The notes beneath the pieces are model-generated. The model saw nothing but the letters and a program-made list of their open reading frames with translations, was not told the DNA's origin and did not search any database. Positions 26,832 to 34,848 of a stretch of 64,000 nucleotides of DNA are shown one piece after another. Source of the DNA: an uncultured Candidatus Entotheonella sp. (GTDB lineage: Bacteria > Tectomicrobia > Entotheonellia > Entotheonellales > Entotheonellaceae); the NCBI GenBank assembly GCA_951828535.1, contig OX639990.1, forward strand, positions 793,300-857,299, written 5' to 3'. The position numbers and the translations under genes are program-made. The first letter of the stretch is position 1, and each line of letters starts with the position of its first letter.

Positions 26832-27572
26832 TTATTCATGACTCGTAACCGGCACGGCGAACCGTTGCAAGTTTCCCCGCACTTCGGGGGCCGGCACCGG
26901 GGTTTCAAGGGCTATTTGAGGCCGGTGAGCGTCATGACACTCCGTGCAGGTACGAAGCACGCGGGTTCCCTGCCACAGCCCGATGCGTAGTCCATGCACG
27001 CCGTACTCCCAATCCTTGTGAGCCTTGAAATGGCATTCACCGCAATGCAGATATCCGTGGTCCATGTCAATACGCCTGCCATCCTTGGACGCCAGGAAAT
27101 CCATCCCTTTGCCGTCGTGACAGGCCGTGCACCAGAAACGATCATTTCCGTGATCGACAATTAAATCAGCGTGTTTCTCCTTGAGTTCCCGAGGCGTGTA
27201 ATTGATTTCCATTTTCTTATGGCAGTCAGAACAGGGAAACATGGGAACATCTTCCCACTTGCGCATTGGAATCTGAAATTTGGGTGCCCCGTACATGCCG
27301 ATGCCGAATCCTCGCTCTCCAGCAATCACCCAACCGTCCTTGTCAGCATCGTAAATCGTCTCTACCAGCTCTTCCTCTACGCCGGTTGTATGCACGCTGT
27401 CCCAAACCTGGGTCACTGAAGGGGTCGATTCAGGCGACTCGTCCGTATCGACCGTCGGCTGATCCCTGTCCTCGGCAAATGCTGGCAGCGGTATCCGGCC
27501 CGGGTGTTTGAGCATCAAGTGCGCCACACCAACGCAAAGTATGCAAAGCATGATCGGATACAACCGCGACAT
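26832..27572 (-). CDS. Periplasmic tetraheme c-type cytochrome
   Basis: This protein of about 246 residues begins with a hydrophobic signal or anchor (YPIMLCILCVGVAHLML) and has four CxxCH haem sites: CSDCH, CTACH, CGECH and CTECH. Extra His residues between them could be distal ligands. It resembles NapC/NirT-independent small multiheme cytochromes such as those linked to sulfur or nitrogen respiration, but I cannot place it in a named family. It is the gene directly upstream of soxY (64 bp), so it may move electrons between SoxYZ-linked oxidation and the NrfD module. Start at 27572 is preferred; 27587 is possible. Confidence 0.85.
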   Translation of the reverse strand: MSRLYPIMLCILCVGVAHLMLKHPGRIPLPAFAEDRDQPTVDTDESPESTPSVTQVWDSVHTTGVEEELVETIYDADKDGWVIAGERGFGIGMYGAPKFQIPMRKWEDVPMFPCSDCHKKMEINYTPRELKEKHADLIVDHGNDRFWCTACHDGKGMDFLASKDGRRIDMDHGYLHCGECHFKAHKDWEYGVHGLRIGLWQGTRVLRTCTECHDAHRPQIALETPVPAPEVRGNLQRFAVPVTSHE

Positions 27573-27769
27573 GTGGCACCCATCCATGGGGCGTTTCGGG
27601 CCGTGGGATTATGACCCGTCACTGGGCGAGCACGACAATAACACAACACCAAATGTTAACCTGCGGAGGGCCCGTCAGGCCAGGGCACTGTAATAAAACC
27701 CCTTTTCAGTCGCAAGGGAAAAACGCCAGATACCATCCATGGTTCAACATTCGATCCAGGTGCAAGTGC

Positions 27770-27798
27770 TTGCGAAAAGGCCAGCCAGCACCTAGCAT
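27770..27798 (+). promoter_or_regulatory. Candidate promoter for the monoheme cytochrome gene
   Basis: TTGCGA (27770-27775), a 17-base spacer and TAGCAT (27793-27798), 77 bases before the ATG at 27875. The roughly 300-base region 27573-27874 is the divergent spacer between two cytochrome genes; apart from this I see only short, unsupported frames in it. Confidence 0.35.
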
Positions 27799-27874
27799 TA
27801 CGCCGCCTTTGTCACCTGTTGCGGCTTGAAGAATCAGCAACTGAAACCATACCCAGAATGCATAAGGCAATGCG

Positions 27875-28360
27875 ATGCCGCGAGTGCTTTATTGGTCCGG
27901 TTCTGTCGTTTCGGTCATGACCCTTGGTGTCCTCTTTTTAGCCCCAATGCCCTTGCAAACCAAACTCCTCTCACCTGTCCCAAGGGGCTGGGCGGAGGTT
28001 TGGGCGATGGATTCCGCACAGAACGCGGCACAGACCGATGAAGACTCATCGACTGCGGACCGACGCATCCCCGACAGCCTGGAGGGAGATCCCGAAGCCA
28101 TCGCGCTCGGCAAGCGCATCTTCCACACTTATTGCTGGGGATGCCATGGCCGCAACGGTACCGGCGCACAGTGCCCCGACTTTAGCGACGACAAGCAGCT
28201 TCACGGCAGCAGGTATGAAGACTTGGTCAAGGTCGTGACCAACGGCGTGAAGGGGAGCCCTATGGGACCGTGGGGTTACGCCTTAGGCAGGAAGAGGCTT
28301 TTGCAGGTAGTCGCCTACGTGTTCAGCCTCAAGGGGACTCGAGAGGCTCGCCAGAAATAA
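27875..28360 (+). CDS. Monoheme c-type cytochrome
   Basis: This 161-residue protein has a signal anchor (VSVMTLGVLFLAPMPL) and one class I cytochrome c domain with the haem site YCWGCHGRNGTG near residue 86, an axial Met in GSPMGPWG, and the final helix RLLQVVAYVFSLKG. It is probably a periplasmic soluble or tethered electron carrier. It is the only plus-strand gene in the cluster and ends 12 bp from the convergent nrfD-like gene. AAGG lies nine bases before the start. Confidence 0.88.
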   Translation: MPRVLYWSGSVVSVMTLGVLFLAPMPLQTKLLSPVPRGWAEVWAMDSAQNAAQTDEDSSTADRRIPDSLEGDPEAIALGKRIFHTYCWGCHGRNGTGAQCPDFSDDKQLHGSRYEDLVKVVTNGVKGSPMGPWGYALGRKRLLQVVAYVFSLKGTREARQK

Positions 28361-28372
28361 CGGCCCAGGGCT

Positions 28373-29584
28373 TCAGGTTGAATATCTCACCCGGCCAAGC
28401 ACAATGGGCAGGGCAATTTTGACCAGGACCGTGAAAACCAACAAACCGATCGATAAGACCCCCACGGATATGAATATCTCGGCCTCGGCCGGCATGTATT
28501 CAAATATTTCGCCCATGGAGGTGGGGATAAATCCCGGGATGACCAATCCCATGGTCTTCTCGATCCAGATTTCCGTTATGGCCAGCAGGCACGCGATATT
28601 CAAGAGCACTCGCCGTTGGCGCAACGCCCGCACCAGGACGAGGCAAACGGCAACCACCCCTAGGCCGTGCGCGATCCATATCCACGGCACAAGCCGGCCA
28701 AATCCCTTGAGCCCGAAGTAGAGGTATTTCGCAGATATGGAATGCTCGCCTTGCGTGTAAAAATGAGTAAACATTTCCACGCCGACGAGAAAGAGATTAA
28801 ATAACAAGGCCGCTTGCATAATGATTGCCAGCAAGTCGATCGCCGGTGCTGTCGCTCGCTGCTTGTCGAACCAACCCACCACTTGGAGCACCAGGATGAT
28901 GACGGCCGGTCCCGAAACAAAAGCGGCCGCCAGGAAGCGGGGAGCCAAGACGGCGGTATTCCAAAACGGCCGCGCCTCGTATCCGGATAGCAGGAATGCC
29001 TCGACCGTTACCATCCCTATGACAAACACCATGGCGGCAATGCCCACCCACTGGCGCATAATCGGTGCGCCCTGAGCCTGCCCGCGGTAATTCTTGAACA
29101 GCATCGTACCGGTAAGCCACAGCGTAAACAGAAGATAGACGTTCAGCACCAAAGCGTCCCAAGACAGCAGGGAGTAGGGGAAATTGTATCTGCCAATGAA
29201 CGGAATCATGTGCCAGAGGCGGTCCGGTCTGCCGAGGTCGACGAGGATGTACAGCGAACTCATGATTACCGCCGACAACGCCACCACGACACCCATCAAC
29301 GCCGCCTGACTGACGTCCTCGCGCTTGTAGAGGATGGCGGCGATCACCAGCACGATCGACGCGGCGGCGACCCCTCCCATGAAAATGAAATTGGCGATGT
29401 AGAGTCCCCAATTGACCTGGTCACTCAGGTGCGTGACAACCATGCCGGTTCTAAGTTGGTCGCCGTAATGCATCACGCCCACACCGATGCCCGACAGCAG
29501 CACCACCAGCCAAAGCCAGTAATACCACTTGCCGCGAAGCGTCAACTTGACACAGTCGAAGCAAAAGCTCCCGAATGCCCGCAT
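28373..29584 (-). CDS. NrfD/PsrC (DsrP-like) quinone-interacting membrane subunit
   Basis: This 403-residue integral membrane protein has about ten transmembrane helices, the long form of the NrfD/PsrC family seen in DsrP and ActC. It shows YIANFIFMGGVAAASIVL, the LYILVDLGRPDRLWHM turn at the quinone side, and SLLSWDALVLNVYLL. These proteins exchange electrons with the quinone pool without cofactors of their own, through a partner iron-sulfur protein. That partner is encoded 53 bp upstream. The pair makes a quinone-reducing or quinol-oxidizing module. Confidence 0.9.
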   Translation of the reverse strand: MRAFGSFCFDCVKLTLRGKWYYWLWLVVLLSGIGVGVMHYGDQLRTGMVVTHLSDQVNWGLYIANFIFMGGVAAASIVLVIAAILYKREDVSQAALMGVVVALSAVIMSSLYILVDLGRPDRLWHMIPFIGRYNFPYSLLSWDALVLNVYLLFTLWLTGTMLFKNYRGQAQGAPIMRQWVGIAAMVFVIGMVTVEAFLLSGYEARPFWNTAVLAPRFLAAAFVSGPAVIILVLQVVGWFDKQRATAPAIDLLAIIMQAALLFNLFLVGVEMFTHFYTQGEHSISAKYLYFGLKGFGRLVPWIWIAHGLGVVAVCLVLVRALRQRRVLLNIACLLAITEIWIEKTMGLVIPGFIPTSMGEIFEYMPAEAEIFISVGVLSIGLLVFTVLVKIALPIVLGRVRYST

Positions 29585-29637
29585 GCTTGATGACTCTTTA
29601 TTTTCCGTGAGTTGCCATTACGGCCGGATGGAATGGC

Positions 29638-30609
29638 TCAATCAAAGTAGTACCAGAACTTGGGATCACAGCCCGCTTCCTCTTTGAGACGGAACACGCG
29701 CTTATTGTCGAGGACGTAGCGAATCTCACTGGTGGGATCAAGCAGATTGCCGAACACCCGCGCGCCGGTGGGGCAGGCCTCCACGCAGGCCGGATTGCGG
29801 CCATTGCGCGACCGCTGAATACAATTGGTGCACTTCTCCACAACGCCGCGTTCCCGAGGCCGATTACCCAAGAAATGGGTGTCGGTGTTAATCTCGTCCT
29901 TCGGGATGACCGGGTCAGCCCAGTTGAAGCGGCGCGCGGAGTAGGGGCAGGCCGCCATGCAGGCGCGCGTCCCGATGCACCAGTCGTAATCCGTCACGAC
30001 AATCCCGTCCGGCTCCAGCCACGTCGCATCTACCGGGCATGCCTTGACGCAAGGCGGATTGTTGCACTGCACACACTGCATCGGCATATAAATCTTGTCG
30101 GGCAGGGGAACTTTCTCGGTATCGTAATAATGGTTGGATTCATGGAGGTCCAAAGAGCCTTTTTTCAATTCCACCACGCGAATGTATTGCACCTGCGGCG
30201 AGCGGCTCAGATTGTTTTCCTGCACGCAAGCCTCGACGCATTCCCGCACACCCGTGCAGCGCGACAAATTGAGCGCAAACCCGAACACCACGCCGGGCGG
30301 CGGCGGGGCGTCGCCCACTTTGATGTCGACGTTATAACGCCGCTTTGCCTTGCGTTCGATGCGGCCAATCGCCTCCTGGATCTCGTCCTTGGTCATTTCC
30401 TGGTATTGCTTTTGAAAAAAATCTCCGATGCTGTCCGAGAAGGCACTGCCCTCATCGGTTGCCGCCCGCGCCCCACCGGCCAAGCCGCCTCCAAGCAGCA
30501 TGCCCAACGACCCCAGCCAGCCGCCTCTGCGCAACAGGCTGCGCCGGGATAACAGCCGTTCCTTACGACGCGGATTGGAGCGCGCTTTGCTAAAGCCAGA
30601 CCACTTCAT
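29638..30609 (-). CDS. DsrO/NrfC-like periplasmic ferredoxin subunit
   Basis: This 323-residue iron-sulfur protein has a Tat signal (LSRRSLLRRGGWLGS). Four cluster motifs are visible: CTGVRECVEAC, CVQCNNPPCVKACP, CIGTRACMAACPYSARRF and CTNCIQRSRNGRNPACVEACP. In the first and third, the second Cys is Val and Thr, so those sites may hold [3Fe-4S] or be altered. It would sit on the periplasmic face and pass electrons between the multiheme cytochromes and the NrfD-like subunit, encoded just downstream. The segment upstream of it has been occupied by a MITE-like insertion. Confidence 0.9.
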   Translation of the reverse strand: MKWSGFSKARSNPRRKERLLSRRSLLRRGGWLGSLGMLLGGGLAGGARAATDEGSAFSDSIGDFFQKQYQEMTKDEIQEAIGRIERKAKRRYNVDIKVGDAPPPPGVVFGFALNLSRCTGVRECVEACVQENNLSRSPQVQYIRVVELKKGSLDLHESNHYYDTEKVPLPDKIYMPMQCVQCNNPPCVKACPVDATWLEPDGIVVTDYDWCIGTRACMAACPYSARRFNWADPVIPKDEINTDTHFLGNRPRERGVVEKCTNCIQRSRNGRNPACVEACPTGARVFGNLLDPTSEIRYVLDNKRVFRLKEEAGCDPKFWYYFD

Positions 30610-30650
30610 GTCGCCCCCCCTTGAAGACAGGTTGCCGATTGCTGCCGCCC

Positions 30651-30989
30651 TAGTACTACAGTTGTAGGTTACGTTTTGCTCTCATTTGAACGCCGAAGCT
30701 CTCTGAGGTATCGGCCAGAGTGTTCACCGTGAAAGCGCGTTCGGTTGCCGTCAATCGGTGCAACCCCCCAACCCCCCTTGTCAGGGGGGCTTTTGGAGAG
30801 CCGCTTTGGTTACTCGGAGCTTTAAATCCCCCCTGTCAAGGGGGGCAAGGGGGGTTAAGTCCCCTGCGACCGGCGTGCAAACGCCTGCCCGCTGTCTTCC
30901 TCCGCAAGGTCCCAGCCGGATTTTCACCCTTGAGGCTGTTCGGATCAGCAGTGCGCAAGCCACCATGGTAGATTACAACTGTAGTATTA
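30651..30989. mobile_element. MITE-like element with terminal inverted repeats
   Basis: The 378 bases between the tetraheme cytochrome and the iron-sulfur gene hold no gene. They are bounded by inverted repeats of about 22 bases (TAGTACTACAGTTGTAG at 30651 and TTACAACTGTAGTATTA ending 30989; 18 of 22 positions agree in inverted alignment), with TA at each outer end. The element is about 340 bp, has no transposase and contains a second palindromic repeat. Its right end supplies the TAA stop of the upstream cytochrome gene. It may also disturb transcription into the downstream genes. Confidence 0.6.
30762..30856. repeat. Nested C/G-rich palindromic repeat
   Basis: Two inverted arms of about 28 bases, each itself a C6-spacer-G6 hairpin (AACCCCCCAACCCCCC at 30762; GGGGGGCAAGGGGGGTT ending 30856), enclose about 38 bases. 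It is a small mobile palindrome of the kind scattered in many high-GC genomes; a related copy lies near 59.35 kb. Confidence 0.7.
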
Positions 30990-31649
30990 GTAGTCCTCGT
31001 ACAACCACTCGCTGTCCTCGCGAATGTCGTGCTTTTTGAGCGGCACGTGCTTATGGGCTTCTTCAAGACCTTGCCAATAGGCGTCATCCGCAAAGTCCGG
31101 CTCCGGGAACGGGTTGTCCGGGTCGGTATTGTGGCAATACGTGCAGGTCTCGAGTTCCCCGTACTTCATGCCCGTAGCAATGACTTCTTCGCGCGGCCAA
31201 TCGTCCTCTGGATAACTGTCCTTGACGGGCTGGTAATCGCCCGCCGGCCCGTGGCACGTCTCGCACCCCACGCCGCCCAGCTTTCTCATCTTGCGCATTT
31301 TGCCGATGACGTAGCCGCCTTGCTCCCAGCCGGTGACGTGGCACTTCACGCACTTTGGATCCTCCGTGTAGTCCTTCGTCGGGTCAAGATCGTGCTTTTT
31401 CTTCGCCCCCACATCAGTCCCTGCCTCTAGGGACTCCATGGCATCGGCATGCTTGGTCTTCTTCCACGAGACGTATTGTTCCTCATGGCAATTCGCGCAG
31501 CGCTTCTTTTCCCAGTGCCCTAGATATTTGATCTGCTTCTCGGCAGCGACCGCCGTCCGGACATCGAATAGAGACATGGCGGCCAAAGCGCCGCAAACAG
31601 ATAGCACAGCCACGAGAAGCAGAGGCCCGTATCGTCTGGAATGGTTCAC
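30987..31649 (-). CDS. Tetraheme cytochrome c554-like protein
   Basis: This 220-residue exported protein (signal about residues 9-35) has four CxxCH motifs: CANCH, CVKCH, CETCH and CTYCH. The KRCANCHEEQYVSWKKTKHADAM start (core shown) and GVGCETCHGPAGDY segment match the cytochrome c554 family used by electron-transfer chains of nitrifiers and sulfur oxidizers. It is the first gene of the minus-strand cluster and would pass electrons to the iron-sulfur/NrfD module. Its stop codon lies within the right end of a MITE-like insertion, so the C-terminus may be shortened or altered. Confidence 0.85.
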   Translation of the reverse strand: MNHSRRYGPLLLVAVLSVCGALAAMSLFDVRTAVAAEKQIKYLGHWEKKRCANCHEEQYVSWKKTKHADAMESLEAGTDVGAKKKHDLDPTKDYTEDPKCVKCHVTGWEQGGYVIGKMRKMRKLGGVGCETCHGPAGDYQPVKDSYPEDDWPREEVIATGMKYGELETCTYCHNTDPDNPFPEPDFADDAYWQGLEEAHKHVPLKKHDIREDSEWLYEDY

Positions 31650-31928
31650 AAACGTTTCCTCATCCCGAGTATGGGAATGCGTTTCCGTACAAGGTGTCAG
31701 TGCCCCCCTGCGACGTCTCTACAGGCACGCCGGATGCCCAAGAATTCCCTGCTTTCGCAGCATCGCTTAACGGGTCGTCCAAACAGGTCGTTGGCTTCTT
31801 GCAGGCAAGGGGTCACAGCAGGGTAAAATCGTTGCGCTACTCTAGTGAAAATGCCCACGCATAGCAAGCCAAATCGGGGAGAAGTCGGCAGCCGCGCACG
31901 GGCAGCCCCTCGACAAGTAAAACACCCG

Positions 31929-33377
31929 TCATTCCTCCAAGAACGCCCGCACCCGGTCGGTCATCGGCTGTTTGTCGTATAACGAGTTCAGCAAAAACGC
32001 GTTCCGCACCTGATCGCCTTGGAAAAAGCGCTCATACAGGACCTGGCGGGAAGCGAAAGCACTGCAGCAAGTGTCCCACGCCAATCGGAACAGGCGGACC
32101 CTGTCTTCCGCCGAGGCCGTGTCCGTTTCGAGATAACGATGGATCTCCGCGGCCAATGGACCGCTGAGGTCCGCCTCGGTCGGCAGCGCCATCAAACTGC
32201 TCGACCCCAGCAGGTGCAGTATTTCCGCCATCCTCGGATACATGCGCATGAACAGTTGGCGGGCCACCATGAGGGGCGTTTCGGCCGGCGACATGACGCC
32301 CCATTCGTCGATCTCCGCGTCCACCTCGGCGGTCCGCAGGCATGCCTTGGTCACCTCTAGATTTTCGATGATCTCGGCCAACATCTGATGCACCTGCGGC
32401 AACTGGCCGGAGCCCAGCGTTTGCACCATCAGGTTGGCCAATCCCAGGACGAACTCGCACTTGACGACATTCTTGGTGACCACCTGGTGCCCCGAATGCA
32501 CGTACTGGCGGGTCTTTATGGACATGTTGTTGCACAGGTCCACGTCGCCCAGCAGGAAGACGCGCTCCCAGGGAACCAGCACGTTATCGAAGAAGGCGAT
32601 CGCGTCCATCTCCTCGAAACGCGAACCCAGGGGATGGTCGAACCGCGACCGTTGCAGATCGAAGCTTTCCCGGCAGAGGAATTTCAGACCGGGTGTGTTG
32701 CAGGGCAAGGCGAATGCGAAAGAAGTTGGTGCCGCCGCGTCGCCGGGCAGGCGATGGGAGCGGGCCGGATATACCGCGATCTCGTCCGCGATCGGCAGGG
32801 TGGCCAGCACGCGAGCGCCGTTGACGACGATGCCCCCGTCCGTTTCCTTCACCACCGAAAGGGCCACGTCGGTCGTATCCTCCAGCCCGCTGCCGGAGGG
32901 CAGGCGGCTGCGTTGCAAATTGATCAGGGTGTGCGTGAGCACCAGGTCGTTCTCACGAACGTATTCGTAATAAGCCCGGACGTTGTGTTGGAACTCCGGC
33001 CGGTTGCGGGCAAAGTATTCCCCCGCCGCGGCCATCGCCATGAAGCTCACGTTCAGGAAATCCGGCGTGCGGCCCATCATGCCGCAACTGACGCGCGCCC
33101 AGTGCGTCATCATCGTATTCCGCCGCTCAAGGTCCCCCTGGCTTTGCGGGGTAATGAACGACAGGCCGACCCGGTCGCCCGAGGACGGCGACACGTAGGT
33201 CATGGCGTCCCTCAAATCCGGGTCGTGCTGCAGGTCGTACAGTCGGGCCAGGGTATGCACCCCGTTGCGTAGACCGGGATGAGTCGTCGGGTCCTTCACC
33301 CGCTCGCCTTGCAGGTAAAGCTCCGGGGAGTTTTCCCTTAGCCCCGCAATGTATTCGTCACCGGTTCTTGCTGGCAT
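31929..33377 (-). CDS. 4-hydroxyphenylacetate 3-hydroxylase (HpaB)-family flavin monooxygenase
   Basis: This 482-residue protein has the length and layout of HpaB, the oxygenase component that hydroxylates phenolic compounds using reduced FAD. It starts with the family's RTGDEYIAGLREN and shows LERRNTMMTHWARVSCG, the flavin-site LTHTLINLQRSR, the VPWERVFLLGD turn and QYVHSGHQVVTKNV. The cysteines that bind the [4Fe-4S] cluster in the related 4-hydroxybutyryl-CoA dehydratase are not present as a set, so I favour a hydroxylase. No HpaC-type flavin reductase is adjacent. It is divergent from the acyl-CoA dehydrogenases. Confidence 0.8.
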   Translation of the reverse strand: MPARTGDEYIAGLRENSPELYLQGERVKDPTTHPGLRNGVHTLARLYDLQHDPDLRDAMTYVSPSSGDRVGLSFITPQSQGDLERRNTMMTHWARVSCGMMGRTPDFLNVSFMAMAAAGEYFARNRPEFQHNVRAYYEYVRENDLVLTHTLINLQRSRLPSGSGLEDTTDVALSVVKETDGGIVVNGARVLATLPIADEIAVYPARSHRLPGDAAAPTSFAFALPCNTPGLKFLCRESFDLQRSRFDHPLGSRFEEMDAIAFFDNVLVPWERVFLLGDVDLCNNMSIKTRQYVHSGHQVVTKNVVKCEFVLGLANLMVQTLGSGQLPQVHQMLAEIIENLEVTKACLRTAEVDAEIDEWGVMSPAETPLMVARQLFMRMYPRMAEILHLLGSSSLMALPTEADLSGPLAAEIHRYLETDTASAEDRVRLFRLAWDTCCSAFASRQVLYERFFQGDQVRNAFLLNSLYDKQPMTDRVRAFLEE

Positions 33378-33575
33378 GCTCGGCCCTCCCGTTTGTGTCC
33401 TCGACTTGCCACGGCGCCTTCAGCTGAATAACCTCAATATACCATCCGTGGAGGCGATTATGTGCAACTCGGAAACATCCCGTCAAACAAGCCCGTCGCT
33501 GGATTACCCTTCGCCAACCCTGCTATGATGACGCCCGCCATCGGTGCGGCCACAACGATCCCATGGAGACATGAA

Positions 33576-34808
33576 ATGGACTTCGAAGTGACGTATACGC
33601 CTGAGCAGGAGGCTTTCCGTGCGGAGGTGCGTGGTTGGCTGAGCGAGAATATCCCGGCGGATTTGACGCAACCGGTCGATCCGGCTGACCTCACCCTTGA
33701 GCAATACCACAAGCTGCGCGAGCTTGGCCGTCGTCTGGGCGCCAAGGGCTGGCTTTATCCAACCTATCCTCAGGCATACGGCGGCGGGGACTTGGCGGTC
33801 GACGTCGTGATGATTCTGGAAGAGGAGCTGGACCGCTACGGGTTGCACCTGCCTCCCTATTACGACTCCGGCGGCCGTCTGGGAGGTGCCAGCATCTTCG
33901 TGTGGGGCACGGAGGAGCAGAAACAGCACTTCCTGCCGCCGATCTTTCGCGGCGAGTGGCGCACCTGGCAACTGCTCAGTGAGCCCAATGCCGGCTCCGA
34001 CCTGGCGGGCGTGCAGACGCGGGCCGTGCGCGACGGCGATTCTTATGTGATCAACGGACAGAAGATCTACATTGGCAGTCTGTACGGCTGCGAGATGATG
34101 TGGACGATCGTGGTCACCGATCCCGAGGCACCGAGGCACCACAACCTCGGATGGCTGATGATCCCCTATGACCTGCCCGGCATCGAGGTGCGACCCATGG
34201 AACTGCTCACCGCCGGCGGCGAGGGGGGCGCTTCCCCCGGGCTCAAGCACACCATATTTTTCGACAACGTGCGGGTGCCGGCCTTCAATCTGGTCGGCGG
34301 CGAGAACAACGGCTGGCAGGTAGCCACCACCCATCTGGAGTTGGAACACGGCGGCGGTGGCATCGTTCGCCGAAACCGGATTGTGGACCAATTTCTCGAG
34401 TACTGCACCACGACCAAACACAACGGCGCCACCCTCAGCCGGAATCCTGACGTCCGTGACGACATGGTCGATGTGTACGTCAAGAGCGAGATCAACCGCC
34501 TCTTCGGGCTGCGCACCTACTGGCTGAGCCATGCCCACCGGCCCAGGTCCTATGAAGGCCCGCAGGGTTCCTACTACCGCAAGATTACGGCACTGGAAAT
34601 AGCCGAAACGATGCTGCGCGCCCTTGGCCCGTATGCGATGACAAACGATCCGCAGTGGGGTCCGCTGCAGGGGCTGCTGGAGCATTATCAGCGGGCCGCC
34701 GTGGTCGGTTTGCATCCTGGCGGGACGACGGATATTCAGAAAGTGGTGATGTCACGGCGCATCGGCATCGGTCGCGCCGCGAAGGAGCAGGCAGGCCGGT
34801 TGCGCTGA
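33576..34808 (+). CDS. Acyl-CoA dehydrogenase, large subunit type
   Basis: This 410-residue FAD enzyme oxidizes an acyl-CoA to its 2-enoyl form. The first helix (YTPEQEAFRAEVRGWL), the FAD-binding LSEPNAGSDLAGVQTRA and YVINGQKIYIGSLYG, and the C-terminal helical domain are standard. The start at 33576 follows GGAG. It is followed 40 bp later by a second, different dehydrogenase; such pairs often form mixed tetramers that oxidize bulky acyl-CoA substrates (steroid or terpenoid side chains). It is divergent from the HpaB-like gene, and the three may serve one degradation route. Confidence 0.88.
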   Translation: MDFEVTYTPEQEAFRAEVRGWLSENIPADLTQPVDPADLTLEQYHKLRELGRRLGAKGWLYPTYPQAYGGGDLAVDVVMILEEELDRYGLHLPPYYDSGGRLGGASIFVWGTEEQKQHFLPPIFRGEWRTWQLLSEPNAGSDLAGVQTRAVRDGDSYVINGQKIYIGSLYGCEMMWTIVVTDPEAPRHHNLGWLMIPYDLPGIEVRPMELLTAGGEGGASPGLKHTIFFDNVRVPAFNLVGGENNGWQVATTHLELEHGGGGIVRRNRIVDQFLEYCTTTKHNGATLSRNPDVRDDMVDVYVKSEINRLFGLRTYWLSHAHRPRSYEGPQGSYYRKITALEIAETMLRALGPYAMTNDPQWGPLQGLLEHYQRAAVVGLHPGGTTDIQKVVMSRRIGIGRAAKEQAGRLR

Positions 34809-34848
34809 GCGCACCGGAACCTGGGGCTGAAGAAAGGAACCGACGGGC

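Noticed and set aside
31929-33377. 4-hydroxybutyryl-CoA dehydratase as the identity of the HpaB-family protein
   Set aside because: The cluster-binding Cys/His set of that enzyme is not present; only isolated cysteines are seen.
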